From Cellulomonas sp. S1-8 (GTDB lineage: Bacteria > Actinomycetota > Actinomycetes > Actinomycetales > Cellulomonadaceae): a DNA stretch of 64,000 nucleotides. Below are positions 1 to 7,265 of the stretch, piece after piece. The notes beneath the pieces were generated by a model. That model did not search any database. It saw only the letters and a list, made by a program, of their open reading frames with translations, and had not been told where the DNA came from. The translations under genes and the position numbers were made by a program. Within the stretch, counting starts at the first letter, position 1; every line of letters starts with the position of its first letter. Where the stretch lies: NCBI RefSeq assembly GCF_026184235.1, contig NZ_CP110806.1:248001-312000 (forward strand), written 5' to 3'.

Positions 1-118
1 GCTGAGCGCGGTAGGGGCGGGCGAACGTGAGGATGCGGCGCAGCGTGCCGGCCGCGAGGCGCTGACGCGCGACGCCGCGGTCCTGGCTGAAGCCGCGCAT
101 CCCGCGGCCGCCGGGCAT
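1..118 (-). CDS. ABC transporter (permease/ATPase), N-terminal fragment
   Basis: Only the first 39 residues are inside the window; the gene runs off the left edge. The start is the ATG whose complement is at 116-118. The peptide reads MPGGRGMRG... then ...TLRRILTFARPYRAQ, the basic stretch followed by L-x-F-x-R-P-Y-R that usually precedes the first membrane helix of half-size ABC exporters of the MsbA/LmrA type. No Walker motif is visible because the gene is cut. It is divergent from a MarR regulator, a common arrangement for drug-efflux ABC genes, so it is probably the regulator's target. Family assignment is inferred from the N-terminus and context only. Confidence 0.6.
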   Translation of the reverse strand, partial: MPGGRGMRGFSQDRGVARQRLAAGTLRRILTFARPYRAQ

Positions 119-183
119 GGGTCCAGGGTGGGTCAAGGGGACCTCCAGGGGTCGGAGGGCGCGGTGCGAGCCGCGCAACATGC

Positions 184-196
184 TGAGGTTACCTCA
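184..196. promoter_or_regulatory. Perfect 13-bp palindrome, candidate MarR operator
   Basis: TGAGGTTACCTCA is a perfect inverted repeat with one central base. It lies between the divergent ABC and marR genes, just upstream of the likely marR -35 box. A further half site (CACCTC) follows at 211-216. Binding by the adjacent MarR protein is an inference. Confidence 0.5.
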
Positions 197-208
197 CGAT
201 GAGCAATG

Positions 209-237
209 TTCACCTCTTGGGTATTCCCGGGTAGCCT
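209..237 (+). promoter_or_regulatory. Candidate promoter of marR
   Basis: TTCACC at 209-214 and TAGCCT at 232-237 are separated by 17 bases, fitting a housekeeping actinobacterial promoter. A ribosome binding site (GGGGAGG near 255-261) and the GTG start at 269 follow. Confidence 0.45.
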
Positions 238-268
238 CGGTGCCGTGCCAGGACGGGGAGGTGACGAC

Positions 269-808
269 GTGCCCGACGCCCCGTCGCGCCACGACGCGGC
301 CCATCATGACGCTCCCCGCCACGATGCGGCGCGTCACGACGCAGCCCACCACGGCGCGGCCCACCGCGCGCGTCGGGACCCCGCCCGGCTCCCCGAGCCG
401 TCCGAGGAGCTGCTCGAGCTCCTGCACGACGTGCTGCGCACCGCGCGCCGGGACGCCGCCGAGCGGCTCGGCCACGACATCACCCCCGGCCAGCTGCGCC
501 TGCTGCGCACGCTCGACCGGTGCGACTGCCCGCGCAGGCTCGGGGAGCTCGCGGCCGCCCTCGACGTCGCGCCGCGGTCGGTGACGTCCAAGGTCGACCA
601 GGCGGAGCAGGACGGCTGGGTCCGCCGCGTCCCCGACCCGGACGACCGCCGCGCGACGCTCGTCGAGATCACGGACGCCGGCCACGACCTGCTCGACCGG
701 CTGTCGGCCCGGCGGCACGAGGGGGTGCGGGCGCGGCTCGAGGTGCTGGACGCCGATGAGCAGCGCACGCTGCTGGACCTCTTGCGCCGGGTTGCGAACG
801 CCCCCTGA
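269..808 (+). CDS. MarR family transcriptional regulator with His/Asp-rich N-terminus
   Basis: A 179-residue winged-helix regulator of the MarR family. The GTG at 269 is chosen because GGGGAGG stands about seven bases upstream; an ATG at 206 lacks a ribosome binding site and lies upstream of the candidate -10 box. The MarR fold covers about residues 50-179, including the recognition helix (LAAALDVAPRSVTSKVDQ), the wing (DPDDRRATLVEITDAG) and dimerisation helices. Residues 5-35 are unusual: a degenerate repeat of R/H-H-D-A-A-H-H units carrying about ten histidines, encoded by an imperfect tandem repeat of CACGACGCGGCC type near 287-365. Such a tail could bind metal or be disordered. It probably represses the divergent ABC exporter. 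Confidence 0.85.
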   Translation: MPDAPSRHDAAHHDAPRHDAARHDAAHHGAAHRARRDPARLPEPSEELLELLHDVLRTARRDAAERLGHDITPGQLRLLRTLDRCDCPRRLGELAAALDVAPRSVTSKVDQAEQDGWVRRVPDPDDRRATLVEITDAGHDLLDRLSARRHEGVRARLEVLDADEQRTLLDLLRRVANAP

Positions 809-907
809 CCCCGGATCGATGGAGCGCCTTCCACCGGCCCGCCACTGTCGCGTCCGAGGGCGCTCCAGTCATGCCTGTGTCGGCGGTCGGTGGCAGCATC
901 GTGCGCC

Positions 908-1366
908 ATGAGCGACGACGACCTCGCAACCGCACCCGCGCACAGCGCCGGGTCGTCGGCAGGGCGGCGGCCGATCCTGCGCGCCACGTCCGTCACGATC
1001 AGCACCGCGCACCCGCACGAGGCCGCCCACTTCTACGCCCGGCTCCTCGGGGGGCGAGTGGTGGTCGAGGAGGAGGCCGCCCCCGACGATCCCACCGGCA
1101 TCACGTGGGCCCAGGTCAAGCCGCCCGAGGGCGAGGACGGGTTGACGATCAACCTGGAGCACGAGCGCGAGTGGTCGCCGCCGGTGTGGCCCGCCCGGGC
1201 CGGGGAGCAGCGCTCGACGCAGCACCTCGACGTGCAGGTCGACGACCTGGACGCCGCCGTCGCGTGGGCGCGGGAGTGCGGTGCGCGCGAGGCGGACGTC
1301 CAGCCGCAGGAGGAGGTCCGGGTCCTGCTGGACCTCGACGGCCACCCGTTCTGCCTGTTCCTCTGA
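908..1366 (+). CDS. VOC (glyoxalase/bleomycin-resistance) superfamily protein
   Basis: A 152-residue protein with one vicinal-oxygen-chelate unit: RATSVTISTAHPHEAAHFYARLLG at the start (betaalphabeta with the typical A-x-F-Y-x-x-L-L-G helix) and QHLDVQVDDLDAAVAWARECGA then LLDLDGHPFCLFL in the second half (D-x-D-G-H-P-F/x-C-L ending). This subclass (Glyoxalase_6-like) is common in actinobacteria and substrates are generally unknown. Start chosen at ATG 908 over ATG 890 because 908 gives the usual short N-terminus. It stands alone between the marR and beta-lactamase genes. Confidence 0.8.
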   Translation: MSDDDLATAPAHSAGSSAGRRPILRATSVTISTAHPHEAAHFYARLLGGRVVVEEEAAPDDPTGITWAQVKPPEGEDGLTINLEHEREWSPPVWPARAGEQRSTQHLDVQVDDLDAAVAWARECGAREADVQPQEEVRVLLDLDGHPFCLFL

Positions 1367-1410
1367 TGCGCCCGGCCGCGACCCAGCCGTCCCCTGCACA
1401 GAGGTCCCCG

Positions 1411-2385
1411 ATGTCTCACGCGTCCGGTCCGAGCCGCCGGGGTGTCCTGCAGGTCGGCGCGCTCACGCTGCTGGTCGCTGCGTGCACCCCACAGCGCGGC
1501 CAGCGCGCGTCGTCGTCGCCCCCGACGGGGACGTCGACGCCGTCCGCGACGCCCGCCGCCGCCCCACCCGTCCTCGATCTCACGGCCGCGCTCGCGGACG
1601 TGGAGGCCCGGCACGGCGTGCGCCTCGGGCTGCACGCGGTGGACACCGCGCAGGGCCGCACGACCGGCCACCGGGCCGACGAGCGGTTCGCGTTCTGCTC
1701 GACGTTCAAGCCGCTCGCGGCGGCGGCCGTGCTGGCGTCCCGCGGGGTCGCAGGCATCGACGAGCCGGTCCCCGTGACGGCGGACGACCTCGTCGACTTC
1801 TCGCCGGTCACCGGGGAGCGGGTGGGCGGCACGATGACGTGGCGTGAGCTCGGCGACGCGGCGGTGCGGTACAGCGACAACACCGCCGGCAACCTGCTGC
1901 TGCGCGGTGCCGGTGGGCCTGCGGGTCTCACCGCGTACCTGCGCGGCATCGGTGACGAGGTCACGCGCAGCGACCGGTGGGAGCCGGACCTCAACGCCAC
2001 GGCACCCGGCGACGAGCGCGACACGAGCACGGCCCGGGCGCTCGCGCAGACGTACCAGGCGCTCGTCCTGGGCGACGTGCTGAGCGCGCCCGAGCGCGAC
2101 GTGCTCACCGACTGGCTGGTCCGGAACACGACGGGCGACGCACTCGTGCGCGCGGCAGCACGCCCGGGCTGGACCGTCGGCGACAAGACGGGCGCCGGCG
2201 CGTACGCCACGCGCAACGACGTCGCCGTCGTCTGGCCGGGGCCGCTCGGGACGCCGTGGGGCGCGCCGGTGGTGCTCGCGATCTGCACGGACCAGCCGTC
2301 TCCGGACGCCGAGCGCACCGACGCACCGCTCGCCGAGGCGGCCGCCGTCGTCCTGGACGCGCTGCTGGCGGCACGGACCGCCTGA
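1411..2385 (+). CDS. bla: Class A beta-lactamase, lipoprotein
   Basis: A 324-residue serine beta-lactamase. The N-terminus has twin-arginine-like SRRG followed by a hydrophobic run and a lipobox LVAAC, so export and lipid attachment at Cys25 are expected; a Ser/Thr/Pro/Ala-rich linker follows. Catalytic motifs are all present: S-T-F-K at Ser97-Lys100 (family S70-x-x-K73), SDN at 155-157 (S130-D-N), E-P-D-L-N at 191-195 (E166xxLN) and KTG at 259-261 (K234-T-G). Length after the linker matches the family. The enzyme hydrolyses the beta-lactam ring by acyl-enzyme formation. It ends in a convergent hairpin shared with the next gene. The resistance spectrum cannot be read from sequence. Confidence 0.95.
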   Translation: MSHASGPSRRGVLQVGALTLLVAACTPQRGQRASSSPPTGTSTPSATPAAAPPVLDLTAALADVEARHGVRLGLHAVDTAQGRTTGHRADERFAFCSTFKPLAAAAVLASRGVAGIDEPVPVTADDLVDFSPVTGERVGGTMTWRELGDAAVRYSDNTAGNLLLRGAGGPAGLTAYLRGIGDEVTRSDRWEPDLNATAPGDERDTSTARALAQTYQALVLGDVLSAPERDVLTDWLVRNTTGDALVRAAARPGWTVGDKTGAGAYATRNDVAVVWPGPLGTPWGAPVVLAICTDQPSPDAERTDAPLAEAAAVVLDALLAARTA

Positions 2386-2484
2386 CGCGCACACCCGGCG
2401 ATCCCGCCGGCCGGTATCGAGGTCGTGAGGCCGCGACCCACGGATCCGGTGGCTCATCGCCCGTGATGGGCTCACGAACCCGTG

Positions 2485-2518
2485 TTCGGCGGCTTCCCCG
2501 GGGGAATGAGCCGCCGAA
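2485..2518. terminator. Hairpin between convergent bla and ydjM-like gene
   Basis: TTCGGCGGCT at 2485-2494 pairs with AGCCGCCGAA at 2509-2518, a 10-bp perfect stem with a 14-base loop, placed between two convergent genes. It has no clear U tract, which is usual for high-GC actinobacteria. Confidence 0.6.
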
Positions 2519-2546
2519 GTGCGAGGTCGGCCGCCGGGGACGGGCC

Positions 2547-3422
2547 TCAGGTGAGCAGCGGGACCGTCAGGACCGTCGCGCCGACGACCGTCGCCGTGCC
2601 GACCAGCACACCGGCGGCCTCCCACGCCCGGGCCATCACCGCGTCGGCGTCGTACCCCAGTGCGGTCAGCGAGCCGACGACGACCGCGGCGCCCACGCCG
2701 TACGCCGCGTAGACCGCCAGCGGGCTGACCAGGATCCGCTCGCGCCACGAGCCCGTCCGCCCCAGGATCGGCACCGCGAAGTTGCCGCCCCGGCTCCACA
2801 GGTCGTTGAGCAGGGGCGTCGCCCGCCACCAGCGCGGCGGGCGCGGCTCCCACGGCCACAGCAGCGGCACGCCGCCGTCGGTCAGCATGTCGCCGGCGAT
2901 GTGCACGGCGGCGCCCAGCCCGACGGCCACGGGCAGCCAGTCCCACTCGGTCGGCGCCGCCACGGTGATGAACCCCGCGAGCCCCAGCGCCAGCGCCCAG
3001 GCGTCGAGCCGACGCCGCGCGAGCCCCAGTGCGCGCGCGGCGAAGGCCACCAGCAGCAACGACAGCAGCCCCGCCCCGGCAGCGAGCTCCCCGAGCGTCT
3101 CCGTCGCGACGGTCACCTGCCCCGCTGCCCACGCGATCCCGACGAGCACAGCAACGCCCAGTACCGAGTGCGTGCCGTTGCGGTGCCCGCCCGCGAGGTG
3201 CCCGACGACGTCGCACACCCACTCGGAGACCGGCGGCAGCGAGTGCGCGATCGTCGCGTCGTGGTGGTCGGCGTCGGGTGCGAGGGCCGCGCCCGCGCAC
3301 ACCAGGGCACCCGTGACGACCCCGAGCGGCGACACCGGGTACCAGCCGAGCGTGTACGGCGCGGTCGACGCGACCGCGACCCACGCGGCCGCCCCGCACA
3401 GGGCGTGGTGGGCACCCTTCAC
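2547..3422 (-). CDS. YdjM-type membrane-bound metal-dependent hydrolase family protein
   Basis: A 291-residue polytopic membrane protein. The start MKGAHHALCGAAAW, the P-D-A-D-H-H-D-A-T-I motif near residues 49-58, H-R-N-G-T-H-S near 80-86 and a downstream H-I-A-G-D-M-L-T-D-G-G-V motif are the conserved His/Asp clusters of the YdjM (LexA-regulated, DUF457) family. Several hydrophobic helices cover most of the remainder. The family is annotated as metal-dependent hydrolase, but no reaction is well established. The gene stands alone with its 3' end facing the beta-lactamase gene. Confidence 0.8.
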   Translation of the reverse strand: MKGAHHALCGAAAWVAVASTAPYTLGWYPVSPLGVVTGALVCAGAALAPDADHHDATIAHSLPPVSEWVCDVVGHLAGGHRNGTHSVLGVAVLVGIAWAAGQVTVATETLGELAAGAGLLSLLLVAFAARALGLARRRLDAWALALGLAGFITVAAPTEWDWLPVAVGLGAAVHIAGDMLTDGGVPLLWPWEPRPPRWWRATPLLNDLWSRGGNFAVPILGRTGSWRERILVSPLAVYAAYGVGAAVVVGSLTALGYDADAVMARAWEAAGVLVGTATVVGATVLTVPLLT

Positions 3423-3600
3423 CGGGTGGCCGGACCGATTGCGGGCGGCATGGGGTTGCGGTTCTCGGCGGGGCGCACGTAGAGCCTCCGGTGCGGCGGC
3501 TGCGGGTCACCGCAGGTCAGCGGGCTGGAAGTCGCCAACTTCAGCCGTCCGGGTGACACGCGTCAAGCGCCCGGTGTGTCCGGTGTGGGCGTGTCGTCCG

Positions 3601-3672
3601 GCGAGCGCGGCACACGACTGCCGAGCGCGGTGGGTACCAGTACCGCGCTCGACCGTCGAGTACCGCGCTCGG
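3601..3672. repeat. Palindromic repeat family 1, copy A
   Basis: A left arm (3601-3630) with two GAGCGCGG blocks and a right arm (3641-3672) with two CCGCGCTC blocks are near-perfect inverted complements, giving a hairpin of about 30 bp. The same arrangement recurs at 28014-28085 with scattered substitutions, so this is a dispersed repeat and not a single-locus operator. Confidence 0.8.
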
Positions 3673-3746
3673 GGAGGGTGGCTTCTCTGCAGTCGGACGG
3701 CCGTCCTGTTCCTCGCGGACGGACCTTGACGCCTCGCCCGATTCAC

Positions 3747-3765
3747 GTAGGTTAGCCTCGCCTCA
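3747..3765 (+). promoter_or_regulatory. DtxR/IdeR-type iron box and -10 of the siderophore operon
   Basis: GTAGGTTAGCCTCGCCTCA matches the 19-bp DtxR/IdeR/DmdR consensus (TTAGGTTAGCCTAACCTAA type) at most core positions. TAGCCT at 3753-3758 inside it can serve as the -10 box, so iron-loaded repressor would block RNA polymerase directly. The downstream TTAGGCATGCCT may be a second, overlapping half site. The box overlaps the ATG at 3773-3775, which argues against that codon being the desA start. Confidence 0.75.
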
Positions 3766-3826
3766 CTTAGGCATGCCTCACACGCTCCCGCACGCGGGAC
3801 GCGTCCTGCGCAGGGGAGAACGACAC

Positions 3827-5281
3827 GTGCACGAGCTGCTGTCCGCCGCGAGCGCCGACGCCTACGTCGACGCCATGCGCGGCACCGTCGACCGGGTCGC
3901 CGCCCGGTTCCGCACCACCACCCAGCCGTTCTCGGGTGCGAGCCGCGAACACCTCCAGGCGTTGGTCGACGCGGTCGACCTGGACGGCCCGGGTCAGGGG
4001 ACGCCCGCCGCGCTGCGCGAGATCGACGAGCTGTTCGCCCAGCACGCGGTCTGGTTCCACGACCCCGCGTACGTCGCGCACCTGAACTGCCCGGTCGCCG
4101 TGCCGGCGGTCGCCGCGGAGGCCGTGCTCGCCGCGATCAACCCCAGCGTCGACACGTACGACCAGTCGACGGTCGGCACGCTCATGGAGCGGCGGATCGT
4201 CGCCTGGACCGCCGCGCGCATCGGCTTCCTCGCCGGCGGCGGGGTGTTCACGTCCGGCGGCACGCAGTCGAACCTGCAGGCGCTGCTGCTGGCGCGGGAG
4301 CACGCGCTCGCGACGACGCCGGGCGTCGACCTGCGCGACCTCGTCGTGCTCGCGACCGCGTCCAGCCACTTCTCGGTGCAGCGCTCGGCGTACCTGCTGG
4401 GCCTCGCGCCCGACGCGGTCCGCCTCGTCCCCGTCGACGAGCGCGGCCGCATGCGCCCCGACGCGCTGCGCATCGCGCTGCGGCACGTGGCGGACGCCGG
4501 CCGGCACGCCGCGGCCGTCGTCGCGACGGCCGGGACGACGGACCGCGGGTGCGTCGACCCGCTCGCCGGCATCGCGGACGTGTGCGACGCGGCCGACGTG
4601 TGGCTGCACGTCGACGCCGCGTACGGCTGCGGGCTGCTCGTCAGCCGCACCCGGCGGCACCTGCTCGACGGCATCGAGCGCGCCCGCTCCGTGACGGTCG
4701 ACTTCCACAAGGCGTTCTTCCAGCCGGTGTCGTCGTCCGCGCTGGTCGTGCGGCACGCCGCCGACCTGCGGCTCGTCGCGCACCACAACGACTACCTCAA
4801 CCCCGCGGGCGAGGACGAGCCCAACCAGGTCGACGTGTCCCTGCAGACGACGCGCCGGTTCGACGCCCTCAAGCTGTGGGCGACGCTGCGCGCCCTGGGG
4901 GCGGACCGCATCGGGGAGATGGTCGACGCGACGATCGACCTGGCGGCGGCCGTCCACACGCTCGTCGACGCCGACCCCGACCTGCAGCTGCTGGCGCCCA
5001 CCGACCTGTCGACCGTGATGTTCCGCTACCAGCCTGCCGGCCTCACCGACGCGCACGCCGACGCGCTCGTCGCGCAGGTGCGCCGCGTCCTGTTCGACTC
5101 GGGCCGCGCGCTCGTCGCCCGCACGACGCTCGACGGTCGTCCGTGCCTCAAGCTCACGCTGCTGGACCCGGGCCGGACCGTCGCGGACGTGCGGCACGTG
5201 CTCGAGCTGGTCCGGCAGGCGGCCGCGGCGCTGCTCGAGGGCCACGACCTGCTGCGCCCGGCCGTGGCGGTGGCGCGATGA
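3827..5281 (+). CDS. desA: PLP-dependent lysine/diamine decarboxylase of siderophore synthesis (DesA-like)
   Basis: A 484-residue group II pyridoxal-phosphate decarboxylase. In desferrioxamine-type pathways DesA makes cadaverine from lysine; putrescine from ornithine would be the alternative. The cofactor lysine is Lys295 in SVTVDFHKAFFQP and the PLP-nitrogen aspartate is Asp263 in HVDAAYG. The GTG at 3827 is preferred because AGGGGAGA lies 8-14 bases upstream; the earlier ATG at 3773 overlaps the iron box and -10. It is the first gene of the iron-controlled operon and overlaps desB by 4 bp (ATGA). Substrate choice is inferred from the operon. Confidence 0.9.
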   Translation: MHELLSAASADAYVDAMRGTVDRVAARFRTTTQPFSGASREHLQALVDAVDLDGPGQGTPAALREIDELFAQHAVWFHDPAYVAHLNCPVAVPAVAAEAVLAAINPSVDTYDQSTVGTLMERRIVAWTAARIGFLAGGGVFTSGGTQSNLQALLLAREHALATTPGVDLRDLVVLATASSHFSVQRSAYLLGLAPDAVRLVPVDERGRMRPDALRIALRHVADAGRHAAAVVATAGTTDRGCVDPLAGIADVCDAADVWLHVDAAYGCGLLVSRTRRHLLDGIERARSVTVDFHKAFFQPVSSSALVVRHAADLRLVAHHNDYLNPAGEDEPNQVDVSLQTTRRFDALKLWATLRALGADRIGEMVDATIDLAAAVHTLVDADPDLQLLAPTDLSTVMFRYQPAGLTDAHADALVAQVRRVLFDSGRALVARTTLDGRPCLKLTLLDPGRTVADVRHVLELVRQAAAALLEGHDLLRPAVAVAR

Positions 5282-6639
5282 ACGCGGACGCCCCCGTCCA
5301 CGACCTCGTCGGCGTCGGCATCGGCCCGTTCAACCTGGGCCTCGCCGCCCTGGCCGCGCCGCTCGACCTCGACGCCGTGTTCCTAGACCGCGCCGCGGAG
5401 TTCCGCTGGCACCCGGGCATGATGCTCGACGGCGCGACGATCCAGGTGCCGTTCCTCGCCGACCTGGTGACGATGGCCGACCCGACGAGCCCGTACTCGT
5501 TCCTCAGCTGGCTCAAGCACACCGGGCGGCTGTACCCGTTCTACATCCGCGAGAGCTTCTACCCGCTGCGCGCCGAGTACGACGCGTACTGCCGGTGGGT
5601 CGCCGGCCGGCTCACCACCCTGCGCTGGGGGCGCACGGTCACGTCCGTCGAGGTCGACCCGCACGACGCGGACCTGTACGTCGTGCACGCGCGCACCGCC
5701 GATGGCGTCGAGTCCTACCGGACGCGGCACGTCGTCCTGGGCGTCGGCACGCAGCCCGTCGTGCCGGCGGCGCTGCGGGGGCTCGACGGGCCCGTCGTGC
5801 ACTCGTCGCAGTACCTGCCGCACCGCGACCGGCTGCGCGCGGCCGGGTCGGTGACGGTGGTCGGCTCGGGGCAGTCGGCCGCGGAGATCTACCGCGACCT
5901 GCTCGACGCCACCGGCCCGGGCGGCCCGCGGCTGGACTGGGTGACCCGCTCGCCGCGGTTCTTCCCGATGGAGTACACCAAGCTGACGCTGGAGATGACG
6001 TCGCCGGAGTACACCGACCACTTCCACGCCCTGCCGACGCCCGTGCGGGACCGGCTCGCGCGCGAGCAGCGGGCCCTGTCCAAGGGCATCAGCGCCTCCC
6101 TCGTCGACGACATCTACGAGACCCTGTACCGCATGAGCGCCGCGGGCCCCGTGCCGACGACCCTGCTGACGGACACCGAGGTGCTCGACGCGACCTGGGA
6201 CGGCGCGCAGTACACGCTCCGGCTGCGGCACGGGCAGCTCGACGTCGAGCACGAGCGCACCACCGAGGCCCTCGTGCTGGCCACGGGCTACGCCGCGCAG
6301 GTGCCGGACGTCGTGGCACCCATCGCCGACCGCCTCGACCACGACGAGCACGGCCGCCTGGCCGTCGCCCGCGACTACTCCGTGGACGGCGGGCGCCGGC
6401 GCGTCTTCGTGCAGAACGGCGAGGAGCACACCCACGGCGTCACCGCCCCCGACCTGGGGTTCGGCGCGTGGCGGTCGTCGACGATCCTCGCGGCGGTGTG
6501 CGGACGTGAGGTCTACCCGCGCGAGCAGCGCATCGCGTTCCAGGAGTTCGGCGTGCCGGCGGGGATCGCGCCCGGTACCCCACCGCCGCCGGCCGGCACC
6601 GTCGCGTCCGTCGCGTTCGCGGGCGGGGTCGCCCCGTGA
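5278..6639 (+). CDS. desB: Lysine/diamine N-hydroxylase (DesB-like flavin monooxygenase)
   Basis: A 453-residue FAD- and NADPH-dependent N-monooxygenase of the IucD/SidA/DesB family, expected to hydroxylate the terminal amine of the diamine made by DesA. The N-terminal FAD motif is DLVGVGIGPFNLGLAAL (G-x-G-x-x-N) at about residues 9-25; the active-site region FLADLVTMADPTSPYSFLSWL and the NADPH motif VVGSGQSAAEIY near residue 193-204 follow; the C-terminal L-A-T-G-Y motif is also present (VLATGYAAQVP). The length matches the family. It overlaps both neighbours by 4 bp, indicating translational coupling. Confidence 0.93.
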   Translation: MNADAPVHDLVGVGIGPFNLGLAALAAPLDLDAVFLDRAAEFRWHPGMMLDGATIQVPFLADLVTMADPTSPYSFLSWLKHTGRLYPFYIRESFYPLRAEYDAYCRWVAGRLTTLRWGRTVTSVEVDPHDADLYVVHARTADGVESYRTRHVVLGVGTQPVVPAALRGLDGPVVHSSQYLPHRDRLRAAGSVTVVGSGQSAAEIYRDLLDATGPGGPRLDWVTRSPRFFPMEYTKLTLEMTSPEYTDHFHALPTPVRDRLAREQRALSKGISASLVDDIYETLYRMSAAGPVPTTLLTDTEVLDATWDGAQYTLRLRHGQLDVEHERTTEALVLATGYAAQVPDVVAPIADRLDHDEHGRLAVARDYSVDGGRRRVFVQNGEEHTHGVTAPDLGFGAWRSSTILAAVCGREVYPREQRIAFQEFGVPAGIAPGTPPPPAGTVASVAFAGGVAP

Positions 6640-7265
6640 CGTCCTGGCGCTCCATGGAGACCGAGCCGCTGTCGGCGCAGACGGTCCGCGACGAGGCGTG
6701 GAAGCGGATCGGCCCGATCCGCCTCGACCGCGTCGTGCCGGAGCGCGACGCGCAGGTGCTGCACCACTGGCTGACGCACCCCGCGTCGGCGTTCTGGCAG
6801 ATGCAGGGCCTGGGGCTCGACGACGTCCTGCGGTACGAGCAGCGGCTCGCGGACTCCACCGACGAGCACGCGTGGATCGGCCGGGTCGCCGCACGCCCCA
6901 CGTTCATGGTCGAGACGTACGACCCGGCACGCGTGCTGCTCAAGGGCGTCTACCGCTCGCGCACCGGCGACGTCGGCATGCACCTGCTCGTCGCGCCGCC
7001 CTCGGGCGCCGCGCTGCACGGGCTCACCGACGCCGTGATGGCCGCCACGCTGCGGTTCTGCTTCGGCACGCTGCGCGCCCAGCGTGTCGTCGTCGAGCCC
7101 GACGTGCGCAACACCGCCATCGCCGCCAAGAACGCCGCCGCCGGGTTCCGGGTGGTCCGCGAGATCGAGCTGCCCGGCAAGCGCGCGGCGCTGTCGGTGT
7201 GCACGCGCGAGGACTTCGCGGCCAGCCGGCTCGGCGCCACCACGACCGACGAGGACCACCGATGA
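6636..7265 (+). CDS. desC: Siderophore acyltransferase, GNAT fold (DesC-like)
   Basis: A 209-residue acyltransferase of the IucB/DesC group (Acetyltransf_8). The conserved signatures are F-W-Q-M-Q-G-L near residue 50, D-V-G-M-H-L-L-V, E-P-D-V-R-N-T-A near 153-160 (CoA-loop and active-site region) and E-L-P-G-K-R-A-A-L near the C-terminus. In the desferrioxamine pathway it acylates N-hydroxycadaverine with acetyl- or succinyl-CoA to create the hydroxamate. The GTG start overlaps the desB stop by 4 bp. A second gene of the same family closes the operon at 11316. Confidence 0.9.
   Translation: MTSWRSMETEPLSAQTVRDEAWKRIGPIRLDRVVPERDAQVLHHWLTHPASAFWQMQGLGLDDVLRYEQRLADSTDEHAWIGRVAARPTFMVETYDPARVLLKGVYRSRTGDVGMHLLVAPPSGAALHGLTDAVMAATLRFCFGTLRAQRVVVEPDVRNTAIAAKNAAAGFRVVREIELPGKRAALSVCTREDFAASRLGATTTDEDHR

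Larger units (their letters stand above)
3423..3826. other. Intergenic and leader region upstream of the siderophore operon
   Basis: No convincing gene is seen in these 404 bases. They hold one copy of a large palindromic repeat (3601-3672), an iron box/promoter (3747-3765) with an overlapping inverted motif TTAGGCATGCCT (3768-3779), and an untranslated leader of about 60 bases that ends in a ribosome binding site (AGGGGAGA near 3812-3819). Confidence 0.7.

Noticed and set aside
1033..3510. An 825-codon open frame on the minus strand
   Set aside because: It is antisense to the VOC and beta-lactamase genes, is rich in Arg/Gly/Pro in the manner of shadow frames of high-GC DNA and shows no domain.
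3773..3826. ATG at 3773 as the start of desA
   Set aside because: It overlaps the iron box and lies at the expected transcription start; GTG 3827 has a proper ribosome binding site.
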